Assembly: GCA_903813345.2 (NCBI GenBank)
Contig: CAIIXF020000001.1
Location: forward strand, 5,394,001-5,458,000
Origin: Owenia fusiformis
Lineage: Eukaryota; Annelida; Polychaeta; Sabellida; Oweniidae
Reading direction: 5' to 3'
Length of the DNA stretch: 64,000 bases
Shown: positions 26,601-34,008 of the stretch, piece after piece
How positions within the stretch are numbered: position 1 is the first letter of the stretch
How the letters are laid out: the number at the start of each line of letters is the position of its first letter
Notes under the pieces: generated by a model
What the model saw: only the letters and a program-made list of their open reading frames with translations
The model's database searches: none
Told to the model about the DNA's origin: nothing
Translations under genes and position numbers: made by a program

Positions 26601-29600
26601 CCTTACTACACGAATGGAATATGAAATTCCATCATAATTTTCTATAACAAACCACCAGTCTCAAACTACCCCCTCCATTTTCATGGAATTTCATATCTCT
26701 TAATAAAACCAGATAAAACGATCCCTATGTGTATTTTCGACAAGCACACGTTTAATTACTGTAAAACATAAATTGTCTTCAGAAATCTCATTTTAAAAGT
26801 TACTTTTTCAATCTTCTCATTATCTTAAATGCTTACTTCTTATTGTTCACTCTTAATTGTTTACTTCTAATTACTTATTTCTAATTGTTTACTCTTTATT
26901 GTTACTTCTAATTGCTTATTTCTAATTGTTTACTTCTTATTGTTACTTCTAATTGCTTATTTCTAATTGCCCGGGCAACCACATATTACAAAAATGACAA
27001 ATCTCATTCATCCATTCAGCGACACAAAACAAACATGCATTCTTGCCAAATACGGATGTTTGACTCTTTCTATGCATAATTAATAAAGAAAAATGTTCTT
27101 CAATACTACAAAATGGTCCTGTTTTCATACTTGAAAGGCTTTACCTCCCCTAAACAATTTCTTTTGCAAGTCATGTTTTCATCCACTAGCCATTAAAATA
27201 TACCTATATGCAATTCCATTGAGAGTTTGAAATAAAAGATCTTTTAAGGTATGCATTGATGACTTTTACTTAACTCTGTATTATGTACTTTTTCCCTTTT
27301 AAATAATCACGAGATAAACAATGCCCATGCAGCACACATTTAACTAACTTACTACTAACCGACTATCTACCCAACTACCTAACTAACTAACTAGCTAACT
27401 AAATATGTTCCCTTTATATTTACTTATACCAGAGACATATAAAATGTTTTATAGGTCTCTGCTTATACACACTATATACATTCTTTGACTAAACAATCAA
27501 TTAATCCCATCCATATCTTGTAGGCGCTCTTCTATTTCTTGCATTTCAATATTGAAGCAAGACTATGCCTTAATAAACCATCCGACGATTTCTTTTCTTC
27601 ATTTTGATTTTCAGGTGAAACCGTGATTTTGCCATCTGTGTCTTTCTCGTCATGGAGACTTACATTTTTATCTGACCAAATCAAATCAAAGTTTTCATTA
27701 TTTTCGTCTTTCTCATCTTCATTTTCCCCAACGGCACCTAACACGACAGAACACCCATTTTCACATTGATCCTTCCCCTCCATATTCACAAGGTATCAAC
27801 TTCTATTTAATGAATGAGGTATAATCTATATGTAATATCAAAACACAAACAGAATCAAGTACGCTTTTATCATCAATACAGGGATTTTTACAAAATACAA
27901 AGACCAAAAACTAGATCTTGAACATTCAAATCAAATATTCTCAATTAATAATTTCGTCTACAAGGTCTAACACCAATTCGGGACTATCTTAACACTATAG
28001 CCACAGCCAAACAAATAGATACGCGCTCGATTTTGCCAATTTTAAAGCAATGCGTCTTAGCATGCACAATTGTAGAAATAAAGGATAGAAAGAAAGTAAA
28101 AGAAAGTGTTTTTGAAGTAACTAAAACAGGAGCCTGTTACATGAGCTTCTTGTTGATAGCAAATACAGAAATTAGTACAACGCTGAAATGCAAGCGTTTT
28201 CGTATTTCAATTTAAAAGTAACTACAACGGGAGCCCGTCTTCATTACTAAATGATGATTCCCTTAAGAATAGCACGTGTAAACATAAAATATGCTCGACT
28301 CTTTGTCTTCTCTTTGTTCACAAGATCAAGGTAAAGTTACGCATAAATTAACTGAGCGTACACAAACGCAAGATCATTATCAGTCTTTTAAGTGAAGACT
28401 GTCAACTTAAATGCATGCATAAACCCCAGGGCATAAACAAACATTGTGCATAAAGACAAAGTTAATACTTAATAGTACAGTGAAGACAAATACTCTTCAT
28501 TCAAAGAGAATATGAACTGAATATGAACTGAATATGAAGACAAAATCCTAAAGAAAGAGTTGAAGAGAACTAATCTTCACTCTTCGGTATAGAATGAACC
28601 TAACTTAAAAGAGAGAAACGAAGAGAACTAATCTCCGCTCTTTTGTAAGAGTAAAGCTAGATTGAAGATGCGAAGAGAACTAATCTCCACTCTTCAGTGA
28701 AAGTTGATCAAACTTAAAGATGTGAAGAGAACTAATCTCCACTCTTTAATGAAAATAAAAACACTAAAACTGCGAAAAGAATCTCTTTACAAGACAAAGA
28801 CCAATCCCACCGCTGCCACCAATGAAGCTTCGAGCTTTGTTGTTAAAATAGCTCTGTGGGTTCTTCATAAAATAATATGGATTGGTCTTGTAATGTAAAA
28901 AAGACAAGATTAACACAGAATTAATATACTCATAAAACTGTACTTTATTCCAAGTAAAAGACTAAACATGTACAATTACACTCTTCAGTATAAAATAAAA
29001 CTGTTCAAAGATAAAGAAAGAATGAAAATGAGATTAATAAGATGAAAAGAAATGATGTGTGATGTTCCCCCCGATCTAACTCTCTACTGAATGAAACCCA
29101 AAATTTCTCTTAAATACCCCCAAGTTATAAAAAATGAAAGGCAATCCCTTACCCTACAAAACCTATAAGAAACCCATAGAAAGATGGCAGCACAGTACGG
29201 TGAATCAACATGAAAAATGCTATAATATTTTCTCTAACAGTGAAATTTAAGGGTTATGAAACATTTCAGATTGACAACATCATGAATTTTTTGTCAGTGA
29301 ATTTGGGCTTTCTTCTTGGGGCCACTGGGGGCCCTCGTATGGTTTCTGGAGGCCACTGGGGGCCTCTGTATAGCTTCTAAGGCCACCATATAGCTTTTTT
29401 GGGCCACTAGGGGCCTCAGTATAGCTTCTGGGGGCTCCTGTTTAGCTTTTTGGGGACACTGGGGGGCCACCATATAGTTTTTGGGAGCCACCGTATAGCT
29501 TCTGGGGGCACTAGGGGCCACTGTATAGATTCTGGGGGCTACTTTGGGCCCCTGTATAGCTTCTGGAAGTCACCATATAGCTTCTAGGGGCCATTTGGAG

Positions 29601-32600
29601 CCCCTGTTTAGCTTCCGGGGGCTACCATATAGCTTCTGGGGGCTACTAGGGGTGCCTGTATAGCTTCTGGGGGCTCCTGTTTAGCTTCTTGGGGACACTG
29701 CATACCATCCTATAGCTTCTGGCGGCTACTTGGGGCCAGCGTATAGCTTCTGGGTGCCATCATATAGCTTATGGGCCTACCATATAGCTTTTGGGGGCCA
29801 CTGTAAAGCTTCTTGGAGCTACTGGGGACCACCATATAGCTTCTGGGGGCTACTAGGGGCCACTGGATATGCTTCTGGGGGCCACCATATAGCTTTCCAG
29901 GGCCACCATATATCTTTATGGGGGCACCAGGGGCCACTGTATAGATTCTGGGGGCTACTGGGGGCCCCTTTATAGCTTCTGGAAGTCACCATATAGCATC
30001 TAGGGGCCATTTGGAGCCCCTGTATAGCTTCTGGGGGCTACCATATAGCTTCTGGGGGCTACTAGGGGTCCCTGTATAGCTTCTGGGGGCTACCTTATAG
30101 CATCTTGGGGCCACTGGGGGCCCCTGTATAGCTTCTGGGGCCACTGGGGTCCATGGTATAGCTTCTGGGGTCCACTGGGGGCATTTTTTATTTGAACCTT
30201 GAAAATTAATCTATTTTGCCAGATTTGGTGGCTGTCGAGGTGGGGTAAAATTAAATTATAATTTTTTTTCAAATTCATGTGACTATTTATCTCTAAAGCA
30301 TCACTTTTTTACCTAGGGAGCATAACCTTTTCAAGAAGTGTTATTTTGGACCACCTTTTTAAAGAAAGTGAAATGTAAAAACCTGATTATTAAGTGATGT
30401 TACCATAGCAACTGAAATGTTAGATATATTACATAAACCATATGATGAATTATTTCATCTTTACTTCTAATCATGTACATTTGTATATAACAGATACGTA
30501 TATACTTCAGATGCTTAAAGAATCAAGAATATGAAGAAAATTATGAAAATCAGCAAACCAATGCATTTCTACGGTAACAAATAGTGTCTATTTCTGTTGC
30601 TATAGCAACGGATTAAGATTTTTTCTTGATTTTTGTCACATGTCACATTGTCATATTTTATCAGGGGGGTATAAGAAATGCTCTGGAGAGAGTTGCCCAA
30701 GGATGCCGCTCCGGCATCCAATGGTTTTGAGGTCCCAACCCTATATTCATGCTGATAAGTTAAAAAAACATTGTAATCCGAAGGAAAGGAGACAATACTA
30801 CTACTACTTCTTCCTGGTTATTATTTCTATCATGTGATGTCCAAAATGACAAGGGATGCAATAAAATAGGTTGTGTTTGATGAGATATTCTACTCCACAG
30901 AGTTGCCATTTTTAAGTTCATTTTAACATTTTTTTTGTTATTTTTAGGAATTACTTTTAAAACAGCGGCACGCATTAAAACAATTGTAGGACACCCACGT
31001 CCCACATACAAACATGCATTTACATGCATTGTCTATTAGAACAATGAATATTACTTTCTTTGCATTAAAACAATTGTAGCACACCCACGTCCCACATACA
31101 AACATGCATTTACATGCATTGTCTATTAGAACAATGAATATTACTTTCTTTGCATTAAAACAATTGTAGCACACCCACGTCCCACATACAAACATGCATT
31201 TACATGCATTGTCTATTAGAACAATGAATATTACTTTCTTTGCATTAAAACAATTGTAGCACACCCACGTCCCACATACAAACATGCATTGTCTATTAGA
31301 ACAATGAATATTACTTTCTTTGCATTAAAACAATTGTAGCACACCCACGTCCCACATACAAACATGCATTTACATGCATTGTCTATTAGAACAATGAATA
31401 TTACTTTCTTTGCATTAAAACAATTGTAGCACACCCACGTCCCACATACAAACATGCATTTACATGCATTGTCTATTAGAACAATGAATATTACTTTCTT
31501 TGCATTAAAACAATTGTAGCACACCCACGTCCCACATACAAACATGCATTTACATGCATTGTCTATTAGAACAATGAATATTACTTTCTTTGCATTAAAA
31601 CAATTGTAGCACACCCACGTCCCACATACAAACATGCATTTACATGCATTGTCTATTAGAACAATGAATATTACTTTCTTTGCATTCAAACAATTGTAGC
31701 ACACCCACGTCCCACATACAAACATGCATTTACATGCATTGTCTATTAGAACAATGAATATTACTTTCTTTGCATTAAAACAATTGTAGCACACCCACGT
31801 CCAGTGTAGACACTAAGGGGCTGAAACCTGCTGGTCAAAATGATATTACGGACCAGTTGCAATGTTATTTTCCTATACCTAGTGAAAAAATCAACTGGTC
31901 CGTATCAAAAGTAACCAGATAATGACCAGTGGACCGGCTGTTAATGACAACACTGCCCACGTCCCACATACAAACATGCATTTACATGCATTGTCTATTA
32001 GAACAATGAATATTACTTTCTTTGCATTAAAACAATTGTAGGACACCCACGTCCCACATACAAACATGCATTTACATGCATTGTCTATTAGAACAATGAA
32101 TATTACTTTCTTTGCATTAAAACAATTGTAGCACACCCACGTCCCACATACAAACATGCATTTACATGCATTGTCTATTAGAACAATGAATATTACTTTC
32201 TTTGCATTAAAACAATTGTAGCACACCCACGTCCCACATACAAACATGCATTTACATGCATTGTCTATTAGAACAATGAATATTACTTTCTTTGCATTAA
32301 AACAATTGTAGCACACCCACGTTCCACATACAAACATGCATTTACATGCATTGTCTATTAGAACAATGAATATTACTTTCTTTGCATTAAAACAATTGTA
32401 GCACACCCACGTCCCATATACAAACATGCATTTACATGCATTGTCTATTAGAACAATGAATATTACTTTCTTTGCATTAAAACAATTGTAGCACACCCAC
32501 GTCCCACATACAAACATGCATTTACATGCATTGTCTATTAGAACAATGAATATTACTTTCTTTGCATTAAAACAATTGTAGCACACCCACGTCCCACATA

Positions 32601-34008
32601 CAAACATGCATTTACATGCATTGTCTATTAGAACAATGAATATTACTTTCTTTGCATTAAAACAATTGTAGGACACCCACGTCCCACATACAAACATGCA
32701 TTTACATGCATTGTCTATTAGAACAATGAATATTACTTTCTTTGCATTAAAACAATTGTAGCACACCCACGTCCCACATACAAACATGCATTTACATGCA
32801 TTGTCTATTAGAACAATGAATATTACTTTCTTTGCATTAAAACAATTGTAGCACACCCACGTCCCACATACAAACATGCATTTACATGCATTGTCTATTA
32901 GAACAATGAATATTACTTTCTTTGCATTAAAACAATTGTAGCACACCCACGTCCCACATACAAACATGCATTTACATGCATTGTCTATTAGAACAATGAA
33001 TATTACTTTCTTTGCATTAAAACAATTGTAGCACACCCACGTCCCACATACAAACATGCATTTACATGCATTGTCTATTAAAACAATGAATATTACTTTC
33101 TTTGCATTAAAACAATTGTAGCACACCCACGTCCCACATACAAACATGCATTTACATGCATTGTCTATTAGAACAATGAATATTACTTTCTTTGCATTAA
33201 AACAATTGTAGCACACCCACGTCCCACATACAAACATGCATTTACATGCATTGTCTATTAGAACAATGAATATTACTTTCTTTTCTCCAGGATGAAGGCC
33301 GTAACATGGCCACACCAGATATACTATCCAAAAGAACAAAAGGCTGGCAGATACCAGCAGATGATTCCGATACCAGTAGTGTAGACTGGGACAAAGGTAA
33401 GCTACCATTTAGTGATTCAGAAAGGTGTTGTTATACCAATTCCTCTGAGACACTTACACCAGTGTTGAGTGGCAATTTACAAGGCACAAAGAAATTAAAA
33501 GGAGAAAAAATTGTGTACATGTTAGTGGTGTTTTTAGAATACTTAAATCAACAGATGTTGTATATGGTGGAAACTTAGACCAAAAAATGAATCATTTGTG
33601 TGGTATTTTATACGCCAACCAGTGTTAGCCATTGGAAAAACATGACATGAAAGTTTTTGACTGTTAAATAAAAAGTTTTTTAAAAAAGATTTTAAGTAAA
33701 TAATAACATGCCTGTTTTTTTATTATTAGCGCTATATTCTTTCTATTATGTTTCATGTGTAAAACCAGGCTTCTGATTTTGTCCAGCAGTATCATTGCTA
33801 AAGCATGAGGCTATTATGTACTTAGCCAGCTCAGCAGTAGGAGATCATCTCAACTGAGATCTTTAAATGCTCCCATGTATATGAAACCGTATAACCTTGT
33901 TTTGTTTTACTTTATCTTTCAGATGGCAATGTGACAGGGCTAAAAAGACATAAACCAAAAACTAAAAGTGGTTTATCTGCAAGCCAAGGATCTAGATCTG
34001 GTTTGTAG
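3843..34008 (+). CDS. C8orf34: C8orf34-like protein, 15 exons (575 aa predicted)
   Basis: Coding exons by frame and GT-AG sites: 3843-3857, 4183-4272, 4761-4806, 5015-5122, 5489-5668, 7447-7607, 9236-9381, 9588-9727, 15206-15332, 15483-15529, 16425-16591, 17180-17277, 18190-18400, 33291-33396, 33923-34008. The lengths sum to 1728 nt and every junction keeps phase, which strongly supports the model. Recalled similarity to human C8orf34: ELMAKVIDKMPEEPVPYII against its RII-alpha-like ELMTKLITETPDQPIPFLI; SYDKPW; KSQNFDELF; an acidic DDALEVL segment; and a KVSICAMCAK Cys motif. The family is uncharacterised. The N-terminal helix pair resembles a PKA RII dimerisation/docking domain, so dimerisation or anchoring is an inference. 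The rest looks disordered and rich in Ser, Pro and charged residues. Exon 13 may be longer (see the donor array). Confidence 0.85.
5811..6125. mobile_element. MITE-like element in intron 5
   Basis: Near-perfect inverted ends of about 24 bp (GTATCTCATACTTG at the left, CAAGTATGAGATAC at the right) flank 315 bp of non-coding AT-rich DNA. No target duplication is obvious. Superfamily unknown. Confidence 0.65.
7441..7607 (+). CDS. C8orf34: C8orf34-like gene exon 6 with a tandem CAGCAG acceptor
   Basis: The acceptor reads TTTCCAGCAG, so splicing may use the first AG (exon from 7444) or the second (exon from 7447). Both keep the frame and differ by one residue (junction A-G-G-M against G-G-M). NAGNAG acceptors are a known source of one-residue isoforms. 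The exon encodes the conserved F-D-E-L block shared with human C8orf34, followed by a Lys/Gln-rich stretch. Confidence 0.8.
8070..9170. repeat. Minisatellite of about 32 bp units in intron 6
   Basis: About 1.1 kb of tandem units alternates GGTTGAGTTGTCAAGGG with TATGAGTTGTCTAGTG-like halves (32-33 bp, with 16-bp half-units). There are higher-order blocks: the stretch near 8400-8580 recurs near 8650-8830. The array ends about 65 bp before the exon 7 acceptor. No open frame of interest. Confidence 0.92.
9236..9727 (+). CDS. C8orf34: C8orf34-like gene, exons 7-8 (acidic/charged central region)
   Basis: Exon 7 (9236-9381) follows the minisatellite and ends with phase 2 at GG/GTAAAT. Exon 8 (9588-9727) encodes a Lys/His-rich stretch (HKHRKKLEEMILSEQKAQD) and then an acidic DEREEKDDALEVL run. 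This matches the order in human C8orf34 (a Gln/Lys run, then an LSQDSFES-like block, then EEDIDNEDDAMELL), the second clearest anchor for the assignment. Confidence 0.82.
9936..10390. repeat. Three diverged copies of a roughly 230-bp tandem repeat
   Basis: Blocks at about 9940, 10175 and 10335 share TTTTGGGGYATT...GGGT(A/C)AATTTT and, in the first two, AAGGTGGCCATTTTGGATT. The copies are well diverged and non-coding, in intron 8. Confidence 0.55.
10484..14546. mobile_element. 4.05-kb TTAA-flanked DNA transposon, Kolobok-like, non-autonomous
   Basis: TTAA sits at both ends (10484-10487 and 14543-14546). The inverted termini AGGGAATGCGAAGTTT (10488) and its complement (ending 14542) are exact over 16 bp. 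Subterminal inverted motifs around a TGACGTCATTGATGCC-like block occur near 10675 and 14350. TTAA targets are used by piggyBac and Kolobok; termini starting AGG rather than CC favour Kolobok. No transposase frame was found, so it is a non-autonomous or gutted copy. The stretch at 11090-11640 is more GC-rich and different in composition, perhaps captured or decayed DNA. It fills most of intron 8. Confidence 0.8.
12979..13046. repeat. C10 and G21 homopolymer runs
   Basis: A run of about 10 C near 12982 is followed by a run of about 21 G at 13026-13046, inside the Kolobok-like element. The two can pair as a hairpin, and the G run can form a quadruplex. The length is probably unstable or uncertain in assembly. 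Confidence 0.85.
15206..17277 (+). CDS. C8orf34: C8orf34-like gene, exons 9-12
   Basis: Exons are 15206-15332, 15483-15529, 16425-16591 and 17180-17277. Exon 9 ends with D-E-K-V-K-V-S-I-C-A-M-C-A-K, a short Cys-x-x-Cys segment that matches K-V-T-L-N-I-C-S-R-C-A-R in the human protein. Exons 11-12 are acidic and Pro/Ser/Thr-rich (E-L-P-D-F-D-Y-E-T-D, then T-P-T-P-P-S-D-V-E-D-F-E), with no recognised fold. Phases run 2, 1, 0, 2 at the four 3' ends. Confidence 0.8.
15640..16110. repeat. Tandem repeat of about 110 bp units in intron 10
   Basis: About four diverged units carry AAGGTC, TTGCTTCAAATTGACC and TTTTTTCAAAATCATC in order, after a unique lead with GGCGGTTGG. The same composite occurs in the opposite orientation at 50940-51340 in RPN2, and a single unit lies at 47805-47925. 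It is therefore a dispersed element with an internal tandem array, not a local expansion. Confidence 0.75.
17757..18057. mobile_element. piggyBac-like MITE in intron 12
   Basis: TTAA duplications lie at 17757-17760 and 18054-18057. The inverted termini start CCTCTTGAAT at both ends, with CC next to TTAA as is usual for piggyBac. The 293-bp interior is non-coding and contains a GTGACGGATATATCCGTCAC palindrome near the right end. It lies about 130 bp before the exon 13 acceptor. Confidence 0.82.
18190..18883 (+). CDS. C8orf34: C8orf34-like gene exon 13, short form to 18400, extendable through the donor repeat
   Basis: The exon starts after ATATTTCAG at 18190 (phase 2 in). The shortest form ends at 18400 with ACTGAG/GTGAGT, phase 0, which joins exon 14 (GAT GAA). 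The unique part is basic and S-P/S-R-rich (P-S-R-S-R-S-P-G-R). The same frame stays open through 15 repeats of an 11-residue unit (S-P-N-A-H-S-F-D-T-E-V) to a stop at 18881-18883. Because each later donor is also phase 0, forms with extra 11-residue units would still join exon 14 in frame. Failure to splice gives a truncated protein ending in the repeats. Confidence 0.8.
18371..18881 (+). repeat. 33-bp minisatellite that repeats the splice donor (15 units)
   Basis: The unit is AGTCCCAATGCACATTCC followed by TTTGACACTGAGGTG, so each unit border reads GAG/GTGAGT, a strong 5' splice site. GT donors occur at 18401, 18434, 18467, 18500, 18533, 18599, 18632, 18665, 18698, 18731, 18764 and 18830. 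GC donors occur at 18566 (AAG/GCGAGT) and 18863 (GAG/GCAAGT). The unit ending near 18797 has lost its donor (GAGTGGAGT). The period is a multiple of three and all donors are phase 0. Confidence 0.93.
22977..23095. mobile_element. Fragment of the CAGGCCCGTAGCCAGG-type MITE family
   Basis: The start reads CAGGCTCGTAGCCAGG. The following text (TCTTTCAAAATGATGCAGTTTCTCA, and an antisense-like GCACTTTTCGCATG segment) resembles the reverse complement of the interior of the element at 39529-39738. Only one end is seen. Confidence 0.5.
23339..24424. mobile_element. Transib-like DNA element with RSS-heptamer-like ends
   Basis: The termini are CACAGTGTTATAGCATG (left) and the complement of CACGGTGTTATAGCATG (right). 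AATAG lies directly outside both ends (23334-23338 and 24425-24429), a 5-bp target duplication. CAC-starting termini with 5-bp duplications are features of Transib and of RAG-related transposons, and CACAGTG equals the RSS heptamer; no nonamer was seen. A third copy of the terminus (complement, 23944-23971) closes an internal inverted repeat 23339-23971. No transposase frame, so non-autonomous. Confidence 0.65.
26246..26560. repeat. Diverged tandem copies inside the LTR element
   Basis: Four copies of CAACTTAGATGCAATATCCA-like units are spaced 80-110 bp apart. Further right, at 28556-28760, about four copies of GAAGAGAACTAATCTCCACT recur. Such short internal arrays are common in non-coding LTR derivatives. 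Confidence 0.7.
29296..30190. repeat. G-rich minisatellite, ATAGCTTCTGGGGGCCAC units
   Basis: About 30 degenerate units of 25-35 bp contain (C)ATATAGCTTCTGGGGGC with CACTAGGGGCC variants. The strand asymmetry is strong: GGGG runs lie on the plus strand. Open frames on either strand here (for example 29710-29937) are repeat translations, not genes. It is an expansion inside the right arm of the outer element; the left arm has only two or three units. Confidence 0.9.
30971..33282. repeat. 90-bp tandem array (about 24 units) ending at the exon 14 acceptor
   Basis: Units are nearly identical. Each contains TGCATTAAAACAATTGTAGC, ACACCCACGTCCCACATACA and an end GAATATTACTTTCTT. One unit (31241) is 10 bp shorter, and one carries a hAT insertion. 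The last unit passes directly into TTTTCTCCAG, the acceptor of exon 14, so the repeat contains the branch-point/pyrimidine-tract region. The minus strand is open through most of the array (30-residue repeats in frame) because 90 is a multiple of 3; I do not consider that a gene. Confidence 0.95.
31802..31955. mobile_element. hAT-type MITE inserted into the 90-bp array
   Basis: A 154-bp insert with termini CAGTGTAGAC and GACAACACTG (complement CAGTGTTGTC) is flanked by a perfect 8-bp duplication CCCACGTC (31794-31801 and 31956-31963). An 8-bp duplication and CAGTG ends fit the hAT superfamily. Inner CAACTGGTCCGTA and TACGGACCAGTTG arms make a hairpin. The array unit resumes exactly after the second duplication. 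Confidence 0.92.
33291..34008 (+). CDS. C8orf34: C8orf34-like gene, exons 14-15 and stop
   Basis: Exon 14 (33291-33396) follows TTTTCTCCAG directly after the 90-bp array and encodes an acidic/Ser stretch (A-D-D-S-D-T-S-S-V-D-W-D-K), ending phase 1 at AAAG/GTAAGC. Exon 15 (33923-34008) encodes a basic tail (L-K-R-H-K-P-K-T-K-S) and stops with TAG at 34006-34008. The C terminus differs from what I recall of the vertebrate protein and may be lineage-specific. Confidence 0.78.

Larger units (their letters stand above)
19658..29224 (-). mobile_element. LTR retrotransposon, large non-coding (LARD-like), young
   Basis: Direct repeats of 402 bp at 19658-20059 and 28823-29224 look identical by eye, so insertion was recent. 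ATAT flanks both sides. On the minus strand the right LTR is followed by a TGGTGGCAGCGGTGGGA-like primer binding site (28800-28822). The left LTR is preceded by a GGGTGGGGG purine tract (20062-20072). The element therefore reads right to left. The 8.7-kb interior shows no recognisable gag or pol; only an acidic 85-codon frame of unknown meaning lies at 27532-27789. It looks like a non-autonomous derivative, with another transposon inserted in it. The clade is not assignable from the sequence alone. Confidence 0.85.
18951..30783. mobile_element. Outer inverted-repeat element in intron 13, split by an LTR element
   Basis: Arms of about 300 bp at 18951-19290 and about 30515-30783 are reverse complements with modest divergence: shared CTTCGGATTACAATG at the outer ends, CCCCCCTGATAAAATAT, and GTTGCTATAGCAAC. 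Further inward both sides carry pieces of the ATAGCTTCTGGGGGCCAC repeat (19550-19610; 29296-30190). Without the LTR insertion the element would be about 2.3 kb. No coding frame and no clear target duplication; superfamily unknown. Confidence 0.75.

Noticed and set aside
27532-27789. Acidic 85-codon frame in the LTR element
   Set aside because: It has no known domain and a strong composition bias, and it is not near the length of any gag or pol part; kept only as a note.
29710-30010. Open frames with repeated A-P-R-S-Y-M-V-A-P-like text
   Set aside because: These are translations of the ATAGCTTCTGGGGGCC minisatellite on both strands; no sign of a gene.
30971-33282. CRISPR-like appearance of the regular 90-bp array
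   Set aside because: The repeats are continuous without unique spacers, in an animal intron; it is a plain tandem array.
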